Part shown: positions 48,462 through 59,766 of the stretch, in pieces | How positions within the stretch are numbered: the stretch's first letter is position 1 | How the letters are laid out: each line of letters opens with the position of its first letter | Assembly: GCA_036365515.1 (NCBI GenBank) | Contig: CM070876.1 | Location: forward strand, 34,479,195 to 34,543,194 | Length of the DNA: 64,000 nucleotides | Source: Torymus aiolomorphi | Lineage: Eukaryota > Arthropoda > Insecta > Hymenoptera > Torymidae | Direction of reading: 5' to 3' | The notes under the pieces: model-generated | What the model saw: only the letters and a program-made list of their open reading frames with translations | What the model was told of the DNA's origin: nothing | The model's database searches: none | Made by a program: the position numbers and the translations under genes

Positions 48462-51065
48462 GAGTTAAACGATCTCGTTTTCTCCCAAAAATGAGACGAT
48501 CTTTGGTGTTATTATGAATGAAATCGAGAGCGACTCTATTGAGAGCGTCAGTTCCGAAGCAGGAACGCTCTCGGGGAAGATTGATGGTGGGGGAAGCGAT
48601 CCCAGTCGACTTCCGAGAAGCGGTCTTATTGCGAGTCGCTTTATTAAGAGCAGCGACTGTATGTCTATTATATTCAATGCAAAACCTTCGAATTGATGAA
48701 TTTCCGAGTTTGAATCACTTTTAAAAATTTTTTAATAGCCATCGTGATATAGACTTCGAACATTATACCCCAAATTGACGTCAGTTATAGTATGACATTT
48801 ATAATGAAGAATTCTCTGTCAAAGAGTTCGAATTCAAACTTTATATTTTATCTAATCCCAATTATTACATGAATATTATTCGATCCGATTTTATATCATA
48901 ATCTTCTTGCCTCTTCTCTACTTTGCAAATCTAGTATATACGTCTGACGTAGCCGTGAAAGAAGACGCGTTATTGCCGAACTTCTGAGATAAATTTTAAA
49001 TTTTTAGCATGCACTCTCCCACCCGCCCTTTCCCGCTCCATTTTTCCGCAAAGACCTACAGCTCACACGAGCAAAAGAACTCGTCTTCTGACATTCGTCC
49101 CCGAGGACGCGAGGACGAAGAGAGACAACGCGACTGCCCGGACCGCGGGGAAGAAGTCTTTTTCTCTCGCCGGGTCGAGAGGGCGGAAAAGAGGTAGGAA
49201 GACTAGACTTCTTTCCGCTGGCGAACACTCCCCAGAGGGGCGCGCGCGCACAAATCCCGCGGAAAAACGCTCGTGCGTGCACAAGAACATCCCGCGGCTC
49301 GATCATTCTTAACGGGACGATAAAAATATATACACGCGAGTCGACCGTCATAAAAAATGTTCCTTGATAGGGGCGCGCGCTCGACAAGGGAGATTTGCAT
49401 TTCGACGTTTGAAATTTCCGCGCGCTCTATGTCTATACACGGGCGTAGAAAAAGCAAGCGGAAAAATAAGGCTTCGAACGTCGCTGCTGTTTCCCCTCCT
49501 CTTTTCTCGCCGCAGAGGGAGAGAGAAAGTATACAAGGAGCGAGCGACCGTTCCGGCGCACCTCGCCGGGATAAAGTATCTTTTACGTCGACCTGAGATA
49601 TTTCTCCTCCTCCTCCTCCTCTCTCCTTCACTCTGTAGTCGGGGAGGGCTTTCTTGCTCGCTCCGTCGAGCTAAGTTTTTCCGTCGTCTCCCTTGCTCTC
49701 CGGAGCTGAGTATACAAGAGTATAACGGACGCGTGACGCCGGTGAGGTCGTCTTCGCTTCCTTCCTGCTGCGCTGACCCGTAGATCCGTAGTGCAGTAGT
49801 AGTCAGTTTTGTACTATAGGAGAAAGAAAGCCGCTAATTTTCTAGTTACTTGGCTGAATATTCGGTGTAAAATGTAGAAAATTATCCCTCAACATGATTT
49901 CTTTATAAGTATGTCATTTTCTCAATTATAAGCAGGTATTTCGTCTTGTATGAAAAAAAGTATAGCGAAATGTCACTGAAATTTTTTACGGGGCACTAAG
50001 GAACGTATGCCCTATAAAAAGGACGATCTGAAAAAAATATTAGAAAAACCATATATATTTTAAGCCGAAAGAGTTGGCAAATATATGTAATATTTTTCTA
50101 CCAGTAGCTTTTAAAATTTTTCTATATTTATTTTAAACGAATAAACATTTATCAATTTGGTATTTTCTAAAAAATGCATATTTCGACTCAGGGAGCTCGG
50201 AAATATCGAAATCTCGCAGTCCGAAAATTTCACCGTTACTAAGCTTTCTCTTTTAGAAAGCAAAAGAGCAAGTAGATGAAGTGCAGATTTCGTCAGACAT
50301 TAAATATTTCACTGAGCTATAATACCGTACCTATATATTGAATGTTAAATATTGTAACATGACTGCAATTGGACTAGTTTAAGCAAAAACATTTTGTAAT
50401 TATTAAATAATTGTGATCAAAACATCAACACAGTACAGATAACAGTCATTATTTTATATAGAGTATTCAATATTATACGACTATTATTTGCTATTCGGAT
50501 TACTTCAACCTCAATATCTCTGCATCGACGTGCCGGTAAATGTATAAACTATTCTTTTTCCCCGTGGCTATTATTTGATAAAGTTCACTGTGTTTGCACA
50601 TTTAATACGTGTCCAGGGTACATTCTCGGAACCGCTGGATGGGGCGCGCGACTATATACCTGCACTACTCGGGCCGTGGCAAGTCAATTAGCTCGGAAGA
50701 AGCGTGTACCGTGCGCACGTTCACGCATTACCCCGTCTGAATCTGACGGAGCGGTAAAGACTTAGTCGACTCACAGAGATAATTTGCGCCTGTCGTCGGA
50801 GTTAGAATCGACAATGGCTTTTACGAGTTAGTGTGAAATGTTAAATGTTCAAGAATAAGAATTATGTGCGCAGGGTTGTTCTTGTAAAATTTTCATCACA
50901 ACTTTTTTCAAACTTATCTAGGGTAAGAGTATATATACCTGTTCGCGAGAGTGTGTATTGTGTATCCGTGTATCATAACGTTAATTTTATTATTTAGTTT
51001 ATTGTACAGATACGATTCGTTTATTGAAGGATTTCTTTCACAGCGAGCAGAATGTTATTCACATG
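48462..51065. other. Intergenic stretch with large CpG-rich island
   Basis: No gene supported. About 49000-49800 is CpG-rich and ends with CGCCGGTGAGGTCG, which has the form of a splice donor, so a non-coding first exon is possible but unproven. A smaller island lies at about 50620-50770. Confidence 0.4.
50224..50262 (+). repeat. Dispersed repeat shared with 12469-12506
   Basis: AAAATTTCACCGTTACTAAG and the following CTTTCTC match the earlier site with a few substitutions. Confidence 0.55.
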
Positions 51066-51782
51066 CACGGAGAGAAATTTTGTAGTGAAAATTACAAATA
51101 TTCGAGACAAAATTACCAGTTTCTATGGTAATGGATGGACAGACTGACAATTTAAAACTTTTTACCAAAGTGCCTTGGTAAAATTTTTTTAGTTAATTTA
51201 AATTAAAAAAATTAACTTTTTTTATCCATATTGATGGATATATAGCATTTTAATATAGAAATAGAAACAGAAACAAGAATGAAAAAACATTAAACTGAAA
51301 AAAATTTTTACGGAAGCGGGATTCGATCCGACGATCTTTGGGTTGAGAGTCCGATGTTCTACCGACTGCGCCATGGAAGCTGTTACCAACAGTCATTTGA
51401 ATCGCCGTTATTACTTACTGAAAATATGTGTATTGTTTTCATTTTAACGTCGCGCACGCCTCTAGTATCAATCTTCTGAAACACAATAATGCGCAGTGCG
51501 CATGCGCGAGTACACAAATACCAGGTTATTTGGTAAAATTTATCAGTTTTCTTAGTAAAAATTCTTAGGTTACCTTGTAAAAATGACTAGACCTCAATTT
51601 TTACTAGTGTGTCTGGTAATTTTTATTCAGATAATTTGGTCTTTTTTTTAAGTGGTTATGGTAGTTTTTCCTGGGAAACTTATAAATTGTATTAGAAACC
51701 TGGGAATATCACGGCTTTTGACAGTCTATCCATGCGCTGCCAAGGCACCTTGGTAATTTTTACTCTAAAATTTCTCTCCGTG
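51066..51782. mobile_element. CACGGAGAGAAATTTT element carrying a tRNA-like sequence
   Basis: The left end CACGGAGAGAAATTTT faces AAAATTTCTCTCCGTG at the right. Inner matches include ACTCTAAAAT-type sequence and GGATGGACAGACTG against CAGTCTATCCATG. The interior carries a minus-strand tRNA-like sequence at 51311-51380 and several GGTAAAATT/AATTTTTACC words. A solo terminus of the family lies at 2899-2912. Confidence 0.75.
51311..51380 (-). pseudogene. tRNA-like sequence inside a TIR element
   Basis: On the minus strand an excellent A box (TGGCGCAGTCGGTAGA) and B box (GGATCGAATCC) are 28 bases apart. Aligning by T33 gives anticodon CTC, but the anticodon stem has two mismatches and the acceptor arms do not pair. 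It is therefore a tRNA relic or SINE head and not a tRNA-Glu gene. Confidence 0.65.
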
Positions 51783-54700
51783 TGCTTGTCCTTTGTATAA
51801 TTTTTACTGCCAGTTAATTCGCTAACTCGAGTAAATTGAAATCAGACACATATCAAATAACATATCGACAAATAAAAACTTTTCTGTGAAAGACTAATAA
51901 TATTACATAGTATTCGTGTAACCGGCAATATAATTGCCATTTTCCTAATTGCATTGTTACGAACCTCAATTAATGAGTGCTACATTTAACAATTGTAAGT
52001 TTTTTTTATAAATGCTTAGAAACTGTTATTTCTTTTGTAATCAAAGGTCTTTGTTTGCCTTTGAAGAATAATATATTTTTCATAAAAATTGTCAGAAATT
52101 CCAAATGATTCGTTTAGAAGTACTACGAATTTTTCATCTTTTCTGAGCAACTTGTTGTATCGGAAATTCTTCACAACTCGTTATGTTATTAATTGGAAAT
52201 AAAAAAAATCATTTCATTCAATTCCGAATCGACAATCTTAATTTTCACTAAAAGTTTCCTCAAAAGAAATATCTCCCTTTGCTTCACAAAGGAGACCGAT
52301 AGCTCCAGAGAATACGGAAGTCCCGAGAAAAAAAAAATGATTTTCTTTCCGAGCGCTGGCGAGCCTCGGTCAAAGTAATAGTTGGGAAAGTCCGCACGTG
52401 ATTCTGAATCCCGATAAGACTGACACCGTAGATATAGAGGGAAGAGCAAGCGGTGCGCCCTTAGAGATGCATCTCTTTTCACATGCGACGACGATCCGTC
52501 TACATGAGAAGAAACTCTTACAGCCATCGATTTCCCTACGAACCCTGCGGACGCCACGTACGTGCGCTCGCACACGCACACATGTGTATATGCGAGTATG
52601 TGTGGCTGCGCTAGAGGTGGTGCAACGGGTGCGAACGTGTGTCGCGCGAAAACCTTACGGGAATATATAGAGCGAATAGCGCGCTCGGTTCACCCCGGGG
52701 AGCAGTCCCAAGTTCACACGCTCGATTTACGGCGAAAAAAGCTTAGAGGGGAGGGGGGTCAGAGCGGCCGGGGGGGGGGGGGGATATCGATTGCTCCGCT
52801 CGTTTTCACGGGATAATGCGCGCGGCGCGTTCGCTCGTTCCGGAGATGAATGAACGGCCGATATAGTCGCGCGTGCACGTTTACACGACAGAGAGGTAGA
52901 GCGAGCGGGAAGAGACCGTGAGGGTGGGAGAGAGTAAGAGAGGCACAGCCAGAGGAAAAGGGAGAAAAAGGGGCGCGTATAGTTGGATGGAAAGAGACAG
53001 ATGGACGGAGAAGCAGGGGGAGAAAGGGGTAGATCACCGGAATAGATAAATGGTGGGACAGGGGGAGAGAGGTAGTCGAGCGCGCGGTAAGGCGCCAAAT
53101 TTGAATGGACTACAGCTGCGGGTGTGCGCGCATTAGACGGGATTTCGAAAAGCGCACGCAGTGGCGAGCTGTTGGCCTTTTTGCCGGACAATTTAGGTGT
53201 CACGGGCGCTTCGCAGGGGCAAGGGATAACCGAGGGGATATTCGCGCTGCAGCACCACGAAAGATGGAAAATCCCGACGTCCGTTTTTCTGTCGCTTATA
53301 TGCGCATTCGCGCGTTTTGTTTTCGTTTGTGGTCTGCCGGTTAGGCGACCTCCTCCTCCTCTGCCTCTTTTTTCGCGGACTTTTCGTGTTTGAAGGATTT
53401 TACTTTGTTACCCTCGTATCGCAGGATTATATGCACTGCAAGGATATTTCAGAATCAAGTTATATGATGCGAACGAACGATAGATTTAGCCGTACGGGTA
53501 TACTCTTTTTCGATCTGATAGCCAATGTTAATCAGTGAATTGCGTAAGTAACGTTGCCAGAAATAACACGTAGAGTAAGCGAGTTGAGATTTCCATGTAT
53601 GAAATTGCATCTCAAGTTTTAATTAGTCAATCAAATTCAAGATTGTTTAATTTGATTTAATCACTTGTTTGTTTTATTTTCGGTAAATCTATTTCTGTTT
53701 TATTGAGGGTAGAGCTATTGGGTATCAGGTCCCACTGCTGTTTCAATCGTAACTTCGATCCTCTGCGGATGGTTAAGTATTGAAGAAAGAAAAGGACTTT
53801 TGAACTATCTTATATACAGATATAACAAAACATAATTAGTTGTATAGAGAATATCGTGTTTTCACGATGCGTAATAGATAAAATAGTGTCAAAATACTTA
53901 TGTTAAAATATTCGTTAAAATCATTTGAGAAGGACTTCAAGAATAAACAAAGGTGTCGTCGTTTCTTTGTCTTGAAACTTTGTAGAACGATGTATTACTG
54001 GATCAAGCAGGGCAACTGAATTGGTTCAAGATGCAAATAATATTTATATTATTTTTACATATTCAGTCAATAAAATAATGTTGCCCTAGCATAGAATAGC
54101 ATCGCGGCGGATCGCGCATGTACGCAGAGGATTGAGTTGCAGAATTAAAATTGGTGAATGAAATTGATTTTGAAAGATATCGATTTGTCACAGAAAAACA
54201 ATAATACGAATTTTCTGGGGAAGAGTTTGTTTCTTGAAGATGAACGATTTATAGTTGCTGTTGCGATTTCAGACGAATAGTACGTTATACACGTAATTAC
54301 TCGAAATTTTTAATAAAATGAAAATTGGATTAACAGAAATTATACTAGTGTACCTACTTTTATCCTTCTCCTTTCGTATTTCCGTCGGTGACGGAAATAG
54401 TAATAAATTTTTCACTTCATTTTAAGGTATCCGTACGCAACTGTCCCAAAAAATAGTTATGCTATCAAGTAGCGATAACAATATTATTATACAATTTTTA
54501 CATATCATGTTAATTGAATATTATGATAAATATAGTTAATTCTTTTTGCAGGTAAGTGACGTGTTGATTGTCTATTACATATACTTCAAAAGTTTTGGTG
54601 AGTAAAAGATAATTTTATAATGCTTTGTTTTTCCATATAAATTCCCTAACATAAAAATGGGATGCTACGTTAGTCTTCGAAATAATATTGCAAGGTTGCT

Positions 54701-56083
54701 CATTAATAGTATGTACCTAACGATACAGAAAAAAGATGGAAGAAACACCACAATTCGAGTGCAATATCTTTAGATAGTATTCTTCTAACCCTGTCGGATT
54801 AATATGTTTTCTCTAAGCACATTATGTCGAGGTCTCTTGCATATGTTAATTTTCTTACGATAAAAGCACGCTAACACGAAATATAAAATATTCAAATTCT
54901 TATTACGAACAGCAAGTCATGCATCCCATGCATCCGTGTCGGTTTCGTGAAAACTAAATGATTTCGGGCCATTTTTATAATGTTGCTGCAAAACTCATAT
55001 TTACCTTTCTATAATTCGCCGAAAGTTAGGGGATTACTGGACTCGAGACGGTCGATGTCCAAAGTAGAACCGGGGATGTACCACGTTGACTAACTGAGAC
55101 CATTTATTGTCCAAGATCGTATACAAATTATCGAATGTAAATAGTGACATATAGCGATTGATATGATGGCCAAAGGCTTCAAATAATCGTTTCCACGCGT
55201 CTCTGCGTAAATTCTCACATTGGAAAATAGAATGTATGATATTTATTATTATCTCACATTAAAAATCGTAGCTCTAAAAACTTAAAGAAGACTCGAATCA
55301 CACTCAGAAGCACGATAAATGTGCAACCGTATGCATGCATCCTCGACCGACAGATTGCAGCTTTACATTTCAACAGGTTCGGAGAACAATATTAGCGGGG
55401 GAGGGGAGGGGGGCAATATCTTTGGGCTTCACGTCAATGGCCTGGACGAGCTCGGTCGCTGGGGCGCGGAGCAGCCGGCACCGCTCGTACCTATAAGCCT
55501 CGTAAGTAGCGCCAGCGCACCGCCTGCCGTCTCGACCATGTACATCGAGGCGCCGCGACATATGTAGGTCAGTCAGCCTTGACTGCGACGCTACGTGCTC
55601 CGCGAGCGCCGCGCCAGGACTGGCCGATGTATAGACCCTCGGCTCCCTAATCGTCACGTCTCTAGTTTAAGCAGTCCTTATACAACCTTCTCGTACGACC
55701 GTCGCGTTGCACCCCCAACTGCGCGCACGTCCGCGTACCTTGATGCGTGTTGCATACGTGGGAAATTATGTTTTACGCACGTTAGATCATTTGCGTGCTT
55801 TCGATTCTTTTGGAGTTTTGAAAAAACATTTGATTAAACAAATTTTCAAATTATTCTATTTTAAACATTTTTGTAATCATTTTTCGCACACCTTGGCTTC
55901 AGGGAATAAAACGCAACTAATTTGCGCTCGGGTCGCAAATTAGTCGCAGGCGGCACAAGTCGGAAAAAGTACAGAAACGAGTGTAAGCCTCGCAGTTTCT
56001 AGAAGTGAGGTTATGTGACGTGTTCGACCCTGAAATCAGAGGGATTAAACAAAAATAACTTTTCATCGGGTATGCAAAAAAGT
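51783..56083. other. Intergenic stretch with islands and a polypurine tract
   Basis: No gene supported. About 52380-53350 is CpG-rich and includes a run of 14 G (52770-52783) and a strongly purine-rich tract at about 52885-53080. A second island is at about 55390-55720. The rest is AT-rich. Confidence 0.45.
52885..53080 (+). repeat. Polypurine tract
   Basis: Nearly 200 bases dominated by A and G on the plus strand (for example GGAGAGAGTAAGAGAGG). The long open frames on the minus strand across it come from the lack of T in stop-forming positions and are not called genes. Confidence 0.65.
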
Positions 56084-56200
56084 TGTATATTGCACTTGGG
56101 AGCAGTGAGGGCTATTGACGTCCGCGAGTTGCTGCCCGAGAGAAGCGAAATCCCTCATGAGAATCAACAGCTTACTTTACTCCCTCGGTGCATAATATAC
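56084..56200. repeat. AGTATA-ended hairpin relative (copy F)
   Basis: TTGTATATTGCACTTGGGAG on the left faces CTCCCTCGGTGCATAATATA on the right, and the middle has CCGAGAGAAGCG. The layout is that of the hairpins at 16-29 kb, but the stem is short. Confidence 0.5.
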
Positions 56201-58646
56201 TATTTCACGTAGTTAACAAAATTTTTAATTGGGCACGACCATGACGCTGGAGAACATTATATTTTTACTACTGCGAAAAACGTTACATCGTAAAAAACAT
56301 TTAATAACAAAAAAAATGTTTCGTACAGTTATGAACTCACGTTGAGTGTTATGAACGTCTGTATGGATATATACATTTGCTAACAACGTACTCTGAGAAG
56401 AGTGTATTAAAATCTTTATGCATTGAAGTTACTATAATGCATTTACCATGACGAAAAGTACGCGCGTCGCAATTTGCATGACTCAATGTGCGTGCATATA
56501 GCAACAATCCTTTATTCACAGTATTTACTACAACGAAACGTACGCGAATCATAGCTTGTTTACTTCTATGCTCGTGCGTTAACGCAACAATGACAAATAA
56601 TATTAATTTTCATTGGTGATATACTTCGCATCTTTAAAATTTAAAAGCCACTACCAATATATTACTGCACATAAATTTGAAATGCAAAAAATTGACATGC
56701 TTATACAAATTAAAAAAATTATTTTTGTAATAAAAAAAAAACCGCTGCCAATTCATTGGCTCGTGGCTTCCTCAAATTTAATTTACTGATTCCTTTAATT
56801 AATTTTTAATAACAAAATTTACAATTTTCGCAACAATTTGTGACATAATTATAATTAAATTCATTTATGAAGATTAAAAAGTATTAATTTTTAAATTATG
56901 TATAAAATATGAATAAAATAATAGGTATGATTCATTTTTTTAATTATGTGTGAAAAATAAATAAAATAATTGATTGTAATATTATCGTCAAAACTTTTTA
57001 AAATTCCTAAATAATCTTTACTTCAAATTACATTTTTTTTGTGAAATTTCACTCATGGGGTATTTGTCCCTAGTAGTGTACCTGTTCGTATTTGTGTGCA
57101 CTTTTTGGAATTTCCGATGTAAGAAAAAGATCCCAACCTTAAAAATAATAAATGGCTATTACAAGAAACAGTATTTTTTTTCTTTTACTACTTTATAAAC
57201 TAGTTTGAAAGAGACTGCTATCTGGTGGTAAAGTAAATTGGCTAATAGCAGCGCTATCTTTAAATTGACAGATTTCCACCTATAGAATTAGAATAATCAA
57301 ATAAATTTATCCGGACAAATACAAAAAGAATCTTCTATTTAACTTCGAAATAACTTGTCATGAAAACTTTTGTAATTAATAGACGTAAAATTCGATCAAA
57401 TCATACTAGCGATCTAATCTGGTCGGTATGCCTGTTCAGTTCTCTTGTGGAGTAGATATGGGTGACAATACTCAAAATGCTGTGATCAAGTGCCCCAAGA
57501 CTGTCATCGTTTTCCAATGAACGCTATTGGCTTGAATTTTCAAATCATAAAGAATGCCCCGAGTTTTCGTTTTATCACTGTATTTTGTATGGTTAACTTT
57601 AAAATAGTATAATATTTAAAAAAATTAATTTTGCTTCCTTCTAGGGTAAGCTTTGTAATAGTAAAATTTTAAGTTTCGTTAAATCGCTGTAGAAACATCA
57701 TTAGAGGAATTAGAAATTGTGTATTCATGTATGATATTTGTAGACTATTTTGTATACGATAGTAGATTTGTTTTAATTTTAAATTTTTTGATAATTTGAG
57801 GTATATCTGAACCCTTAAGGCGATGTGAACCTCAAAATCAACCCAATTTCATTATTTAATTAATAAACATTCGAACGTTTATTTGGAAAAACAATTCTGT
57901 CAGGCGCTCCGTGTATGTAAATACTATGCTCAGATTTTTTTTTGTGCGATTCTATCAGCATTTCCATGAGATACGCTCGTTTTAAAACTGGCAAAATTCG
58001 AAGTATTACAGATCCCTACTTATCGACATTGCGGCTTTTATTTAATTAAATAAATTCTGAGTAGATTTTTGGAAAAACAGCTCTGTCAGGCGCTCTGTAT
58101 ATATAAATACTATACTCAATTTTTTTTTTAGTAATTCTATTATTATTTGCAAAAGATATATATGTTCTAAAATTTGTCGGTAAGTACACATTACCTTAAT
58201 ATAGGGTTAAAAAAGTTGATTAAAAATTTTAATTTCGCTGGAGAAGGGAAAACAATGTTACGGTTTGGCGTAATTTTATTTTTATTATTTGTTATCAGCC
58301 AATTAGTTGTTTTTTTGTCTGCTGTATTGTGGGGCGAAATTAAAATTTTTAATTGAATTTAGCAACAAATTATAATGAAAATTATCTCGCTTATAAGGTA
58401 TGTAAATAAGTAATACTCTCAATTATAACAGAATACGAAATTATTTATTGAGGAATCGTCAGTTTATTGATAAAGTTAGGTTTGATGTTAGATCGGAAAG
58501 TTTTAACTATCATAACCGCGAGAGGGCGTTCTGTTAACATCGTATATATATCGTATATAATTATGTAGTATATCATAACAATTGTTTACCAACCCGAAAC
58601 AAAATTTAATACCACCCAGCTGATTAACTCTATCACTCCAGCCCCG

Positions 58647-58648
<2 letters not shown>
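56201..58648. other. AT-rich intergenic stretch
   Basis: No gene supported. It contains a tandem duplication at 57820-58190; the remainder is unremarkable. Confidence 0.5.
57820..58190 (+). repeat. Tandem duplication, period about 186 bases
   Basis: GGAAAAACAATTCTGTCAGG at 57885 returns as GGAAAAACAGCTCTGTCAGG at 58071. Preceding TTTAATTAA and following GTAAATACTATGCTCA and TTTTTTTT segments also match. Substitutions and small indels show the copies are old. Confidence 0.7.
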
Positions 58649-58708
<60 letters not shown>

Positions 58709-58728
58709 CTCTCTCTCTCTCTCTCTCC
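58649..58728 (+). repeat. (CT)n microsatellite
   Basis: CT repeat of about 80 bases with one CTTTCTTT interruption, ending just before the retrotransposon ORF1. Confidence 0.95.
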
Positions 58729-58752
58729 CTGTCTCTCGGCTGTTAACCATCC

Positions 58753-59766
58753 ATGCTAATCTCTCGTGTTCTACATAACCTCAACATACTTGACGGGAAG
58801 CTCTGCACTCCGAAGATGTCAGGTCAGAAATGTTTTATGTGCCCTGGTAAGAGCAACATCAAAGTCGATGAGGCTGCCCAGTATTCAGCGTGTAGGTCGT
58901 ATTTTCACGACTCTTGCTCTACTAGAATACATACGTGTCCAGATGACTCTTTCGTCAGGTATTGCCCTGACGACGCGCTCAGTCTCCCTCCTGCGTCGAC
59001 GTCCCTTCGCTCCGGGTTCAGCTGCATCAACCCGGCCTCAGCTCCAGAACCGTTTAAGGCAGCCCTTGATGGTCTGTGGGTGAAGATCAACCAACAATTC
59101 TCAAGCCTTGGCACAAGCATCGTTAAGCTGAAAGCTAGGCTGGTGGATATGGAATCCAAGCTCGACCAGATGTCCCAGCTCAGTGATAGAGTAAAGGCGG
59201 TCGAGGACCAACTCGACCTAATTGAAGGTAAAATTATAGCCACCCAATCTGGTGGTGAAGTTGACATCGATTCTGTCGCTCATGAAATCCGTGACAGAAT
59301 GAGTAGAGTCGACAATTTACTAATATTCAAATTAGACGAGTCGCCTAACCTCGGCTCGTCTCTTGAACTTGCCAGGGTCAAGCAAATACTACTTGCCGTT
59401 AGCAATATTTCTCTCACGGACATTGTTACTAGACGGCTCGGAAAATCTACTACCTCTGGATCCCGTCCTGTTTTAGTGAATCTTTCATCTCTCGACGATG
59501 TTCACAAGATTATGCACTCCCGTAAGAAACTATCCGCCAACATATCGTTTTCAACTGACAAGACCCAGAAGCAATGGGACCAGCTCAACAAACTGTGGTT
59601 CGAGGCCGAGTGTCTCATTTCCGAGGATTCTCTCATCGCAGAACTATCAAGTACCTATATTAACGGGGTACCTACTATTTCAGATTCAGCAAGAAACCAA
59701 TCGCCTTCAAAAAACCACCGGAACGTAAGATCGCTAAATAATAAATTTAAGTCGCCTAAAAACTAA
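58753..59766 (+). CDS. ORF1 protein of a CR1/Jockey-like non-LTR retrotransposon
   Basis: The 337-codon frame is open. A second methionine at residue 22 (58816) is the likelier start because the zinc-finger region begins just after it. Residues 27-62 have C-x2-C (CFMC), then C47, H52, C55 and C62, a PHD/RING-like pattern usual at the amino end of CR1-group ORF1 proteins. Residues of about 85-160 are heptad-like (LKARLVDMESKLDQM and SDRVKAVEDQLDLIEGK), a probable coiled coil. About 175-290 resemble the RNA-binding domain of such proteins (RVDNLLIFKLDES, RRLGK, RPVLVNLSSLDDV). Such proteins bind the element's RNA. The last 20 residues contain NVRSLNNKFK, which looks like the start of the endonuclease, so ORF1 may be fused to an ORF2 remnant by deletion. 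No host role is implied. Confidence 0.8.
   Translation: MLISRVLHNLNILDGKLCTPKMSGQKCFMCPGKSNIKVDEAAQYSACRSYFHDSCSTRIHTCPDDSFVRYCPDDALSLPPASTSLRSGFSCINPASAPEPFKAALDGLWVKINQQFSSLGTSIVKLKARLVDMESKLDQMSQLSDRVKAVEDQLDLIEGKIIATQSGGEVDIDSVAHEIRDRMSRVDNLLIFKLDESPNLGSSLELARVKQILLAVSNISLTDIVTRRLGKSTTSGSRPVLVNLSSLDDVHKIMHSRKKLSANISFSTDKTQKQWDQLNKLWFEAECLISEDSLIAELSSTYINGVPTISDSARNQSPSKNHRNVRSLNNKFKSPKN

Noticed and set aside
51311..51380. Functional tRNA-Glu gene
   Set aside because: A and B boxes are good, but acceptor arms do not pair and the anticodon stem has mismatches; it is inside a TIR element.
52727..53203. 158-codon minus-strand frame rich in serine and proline
   Set aside because: It runs opposite a polypurine tract where stop codons are rare; low-complexity composition explains it.
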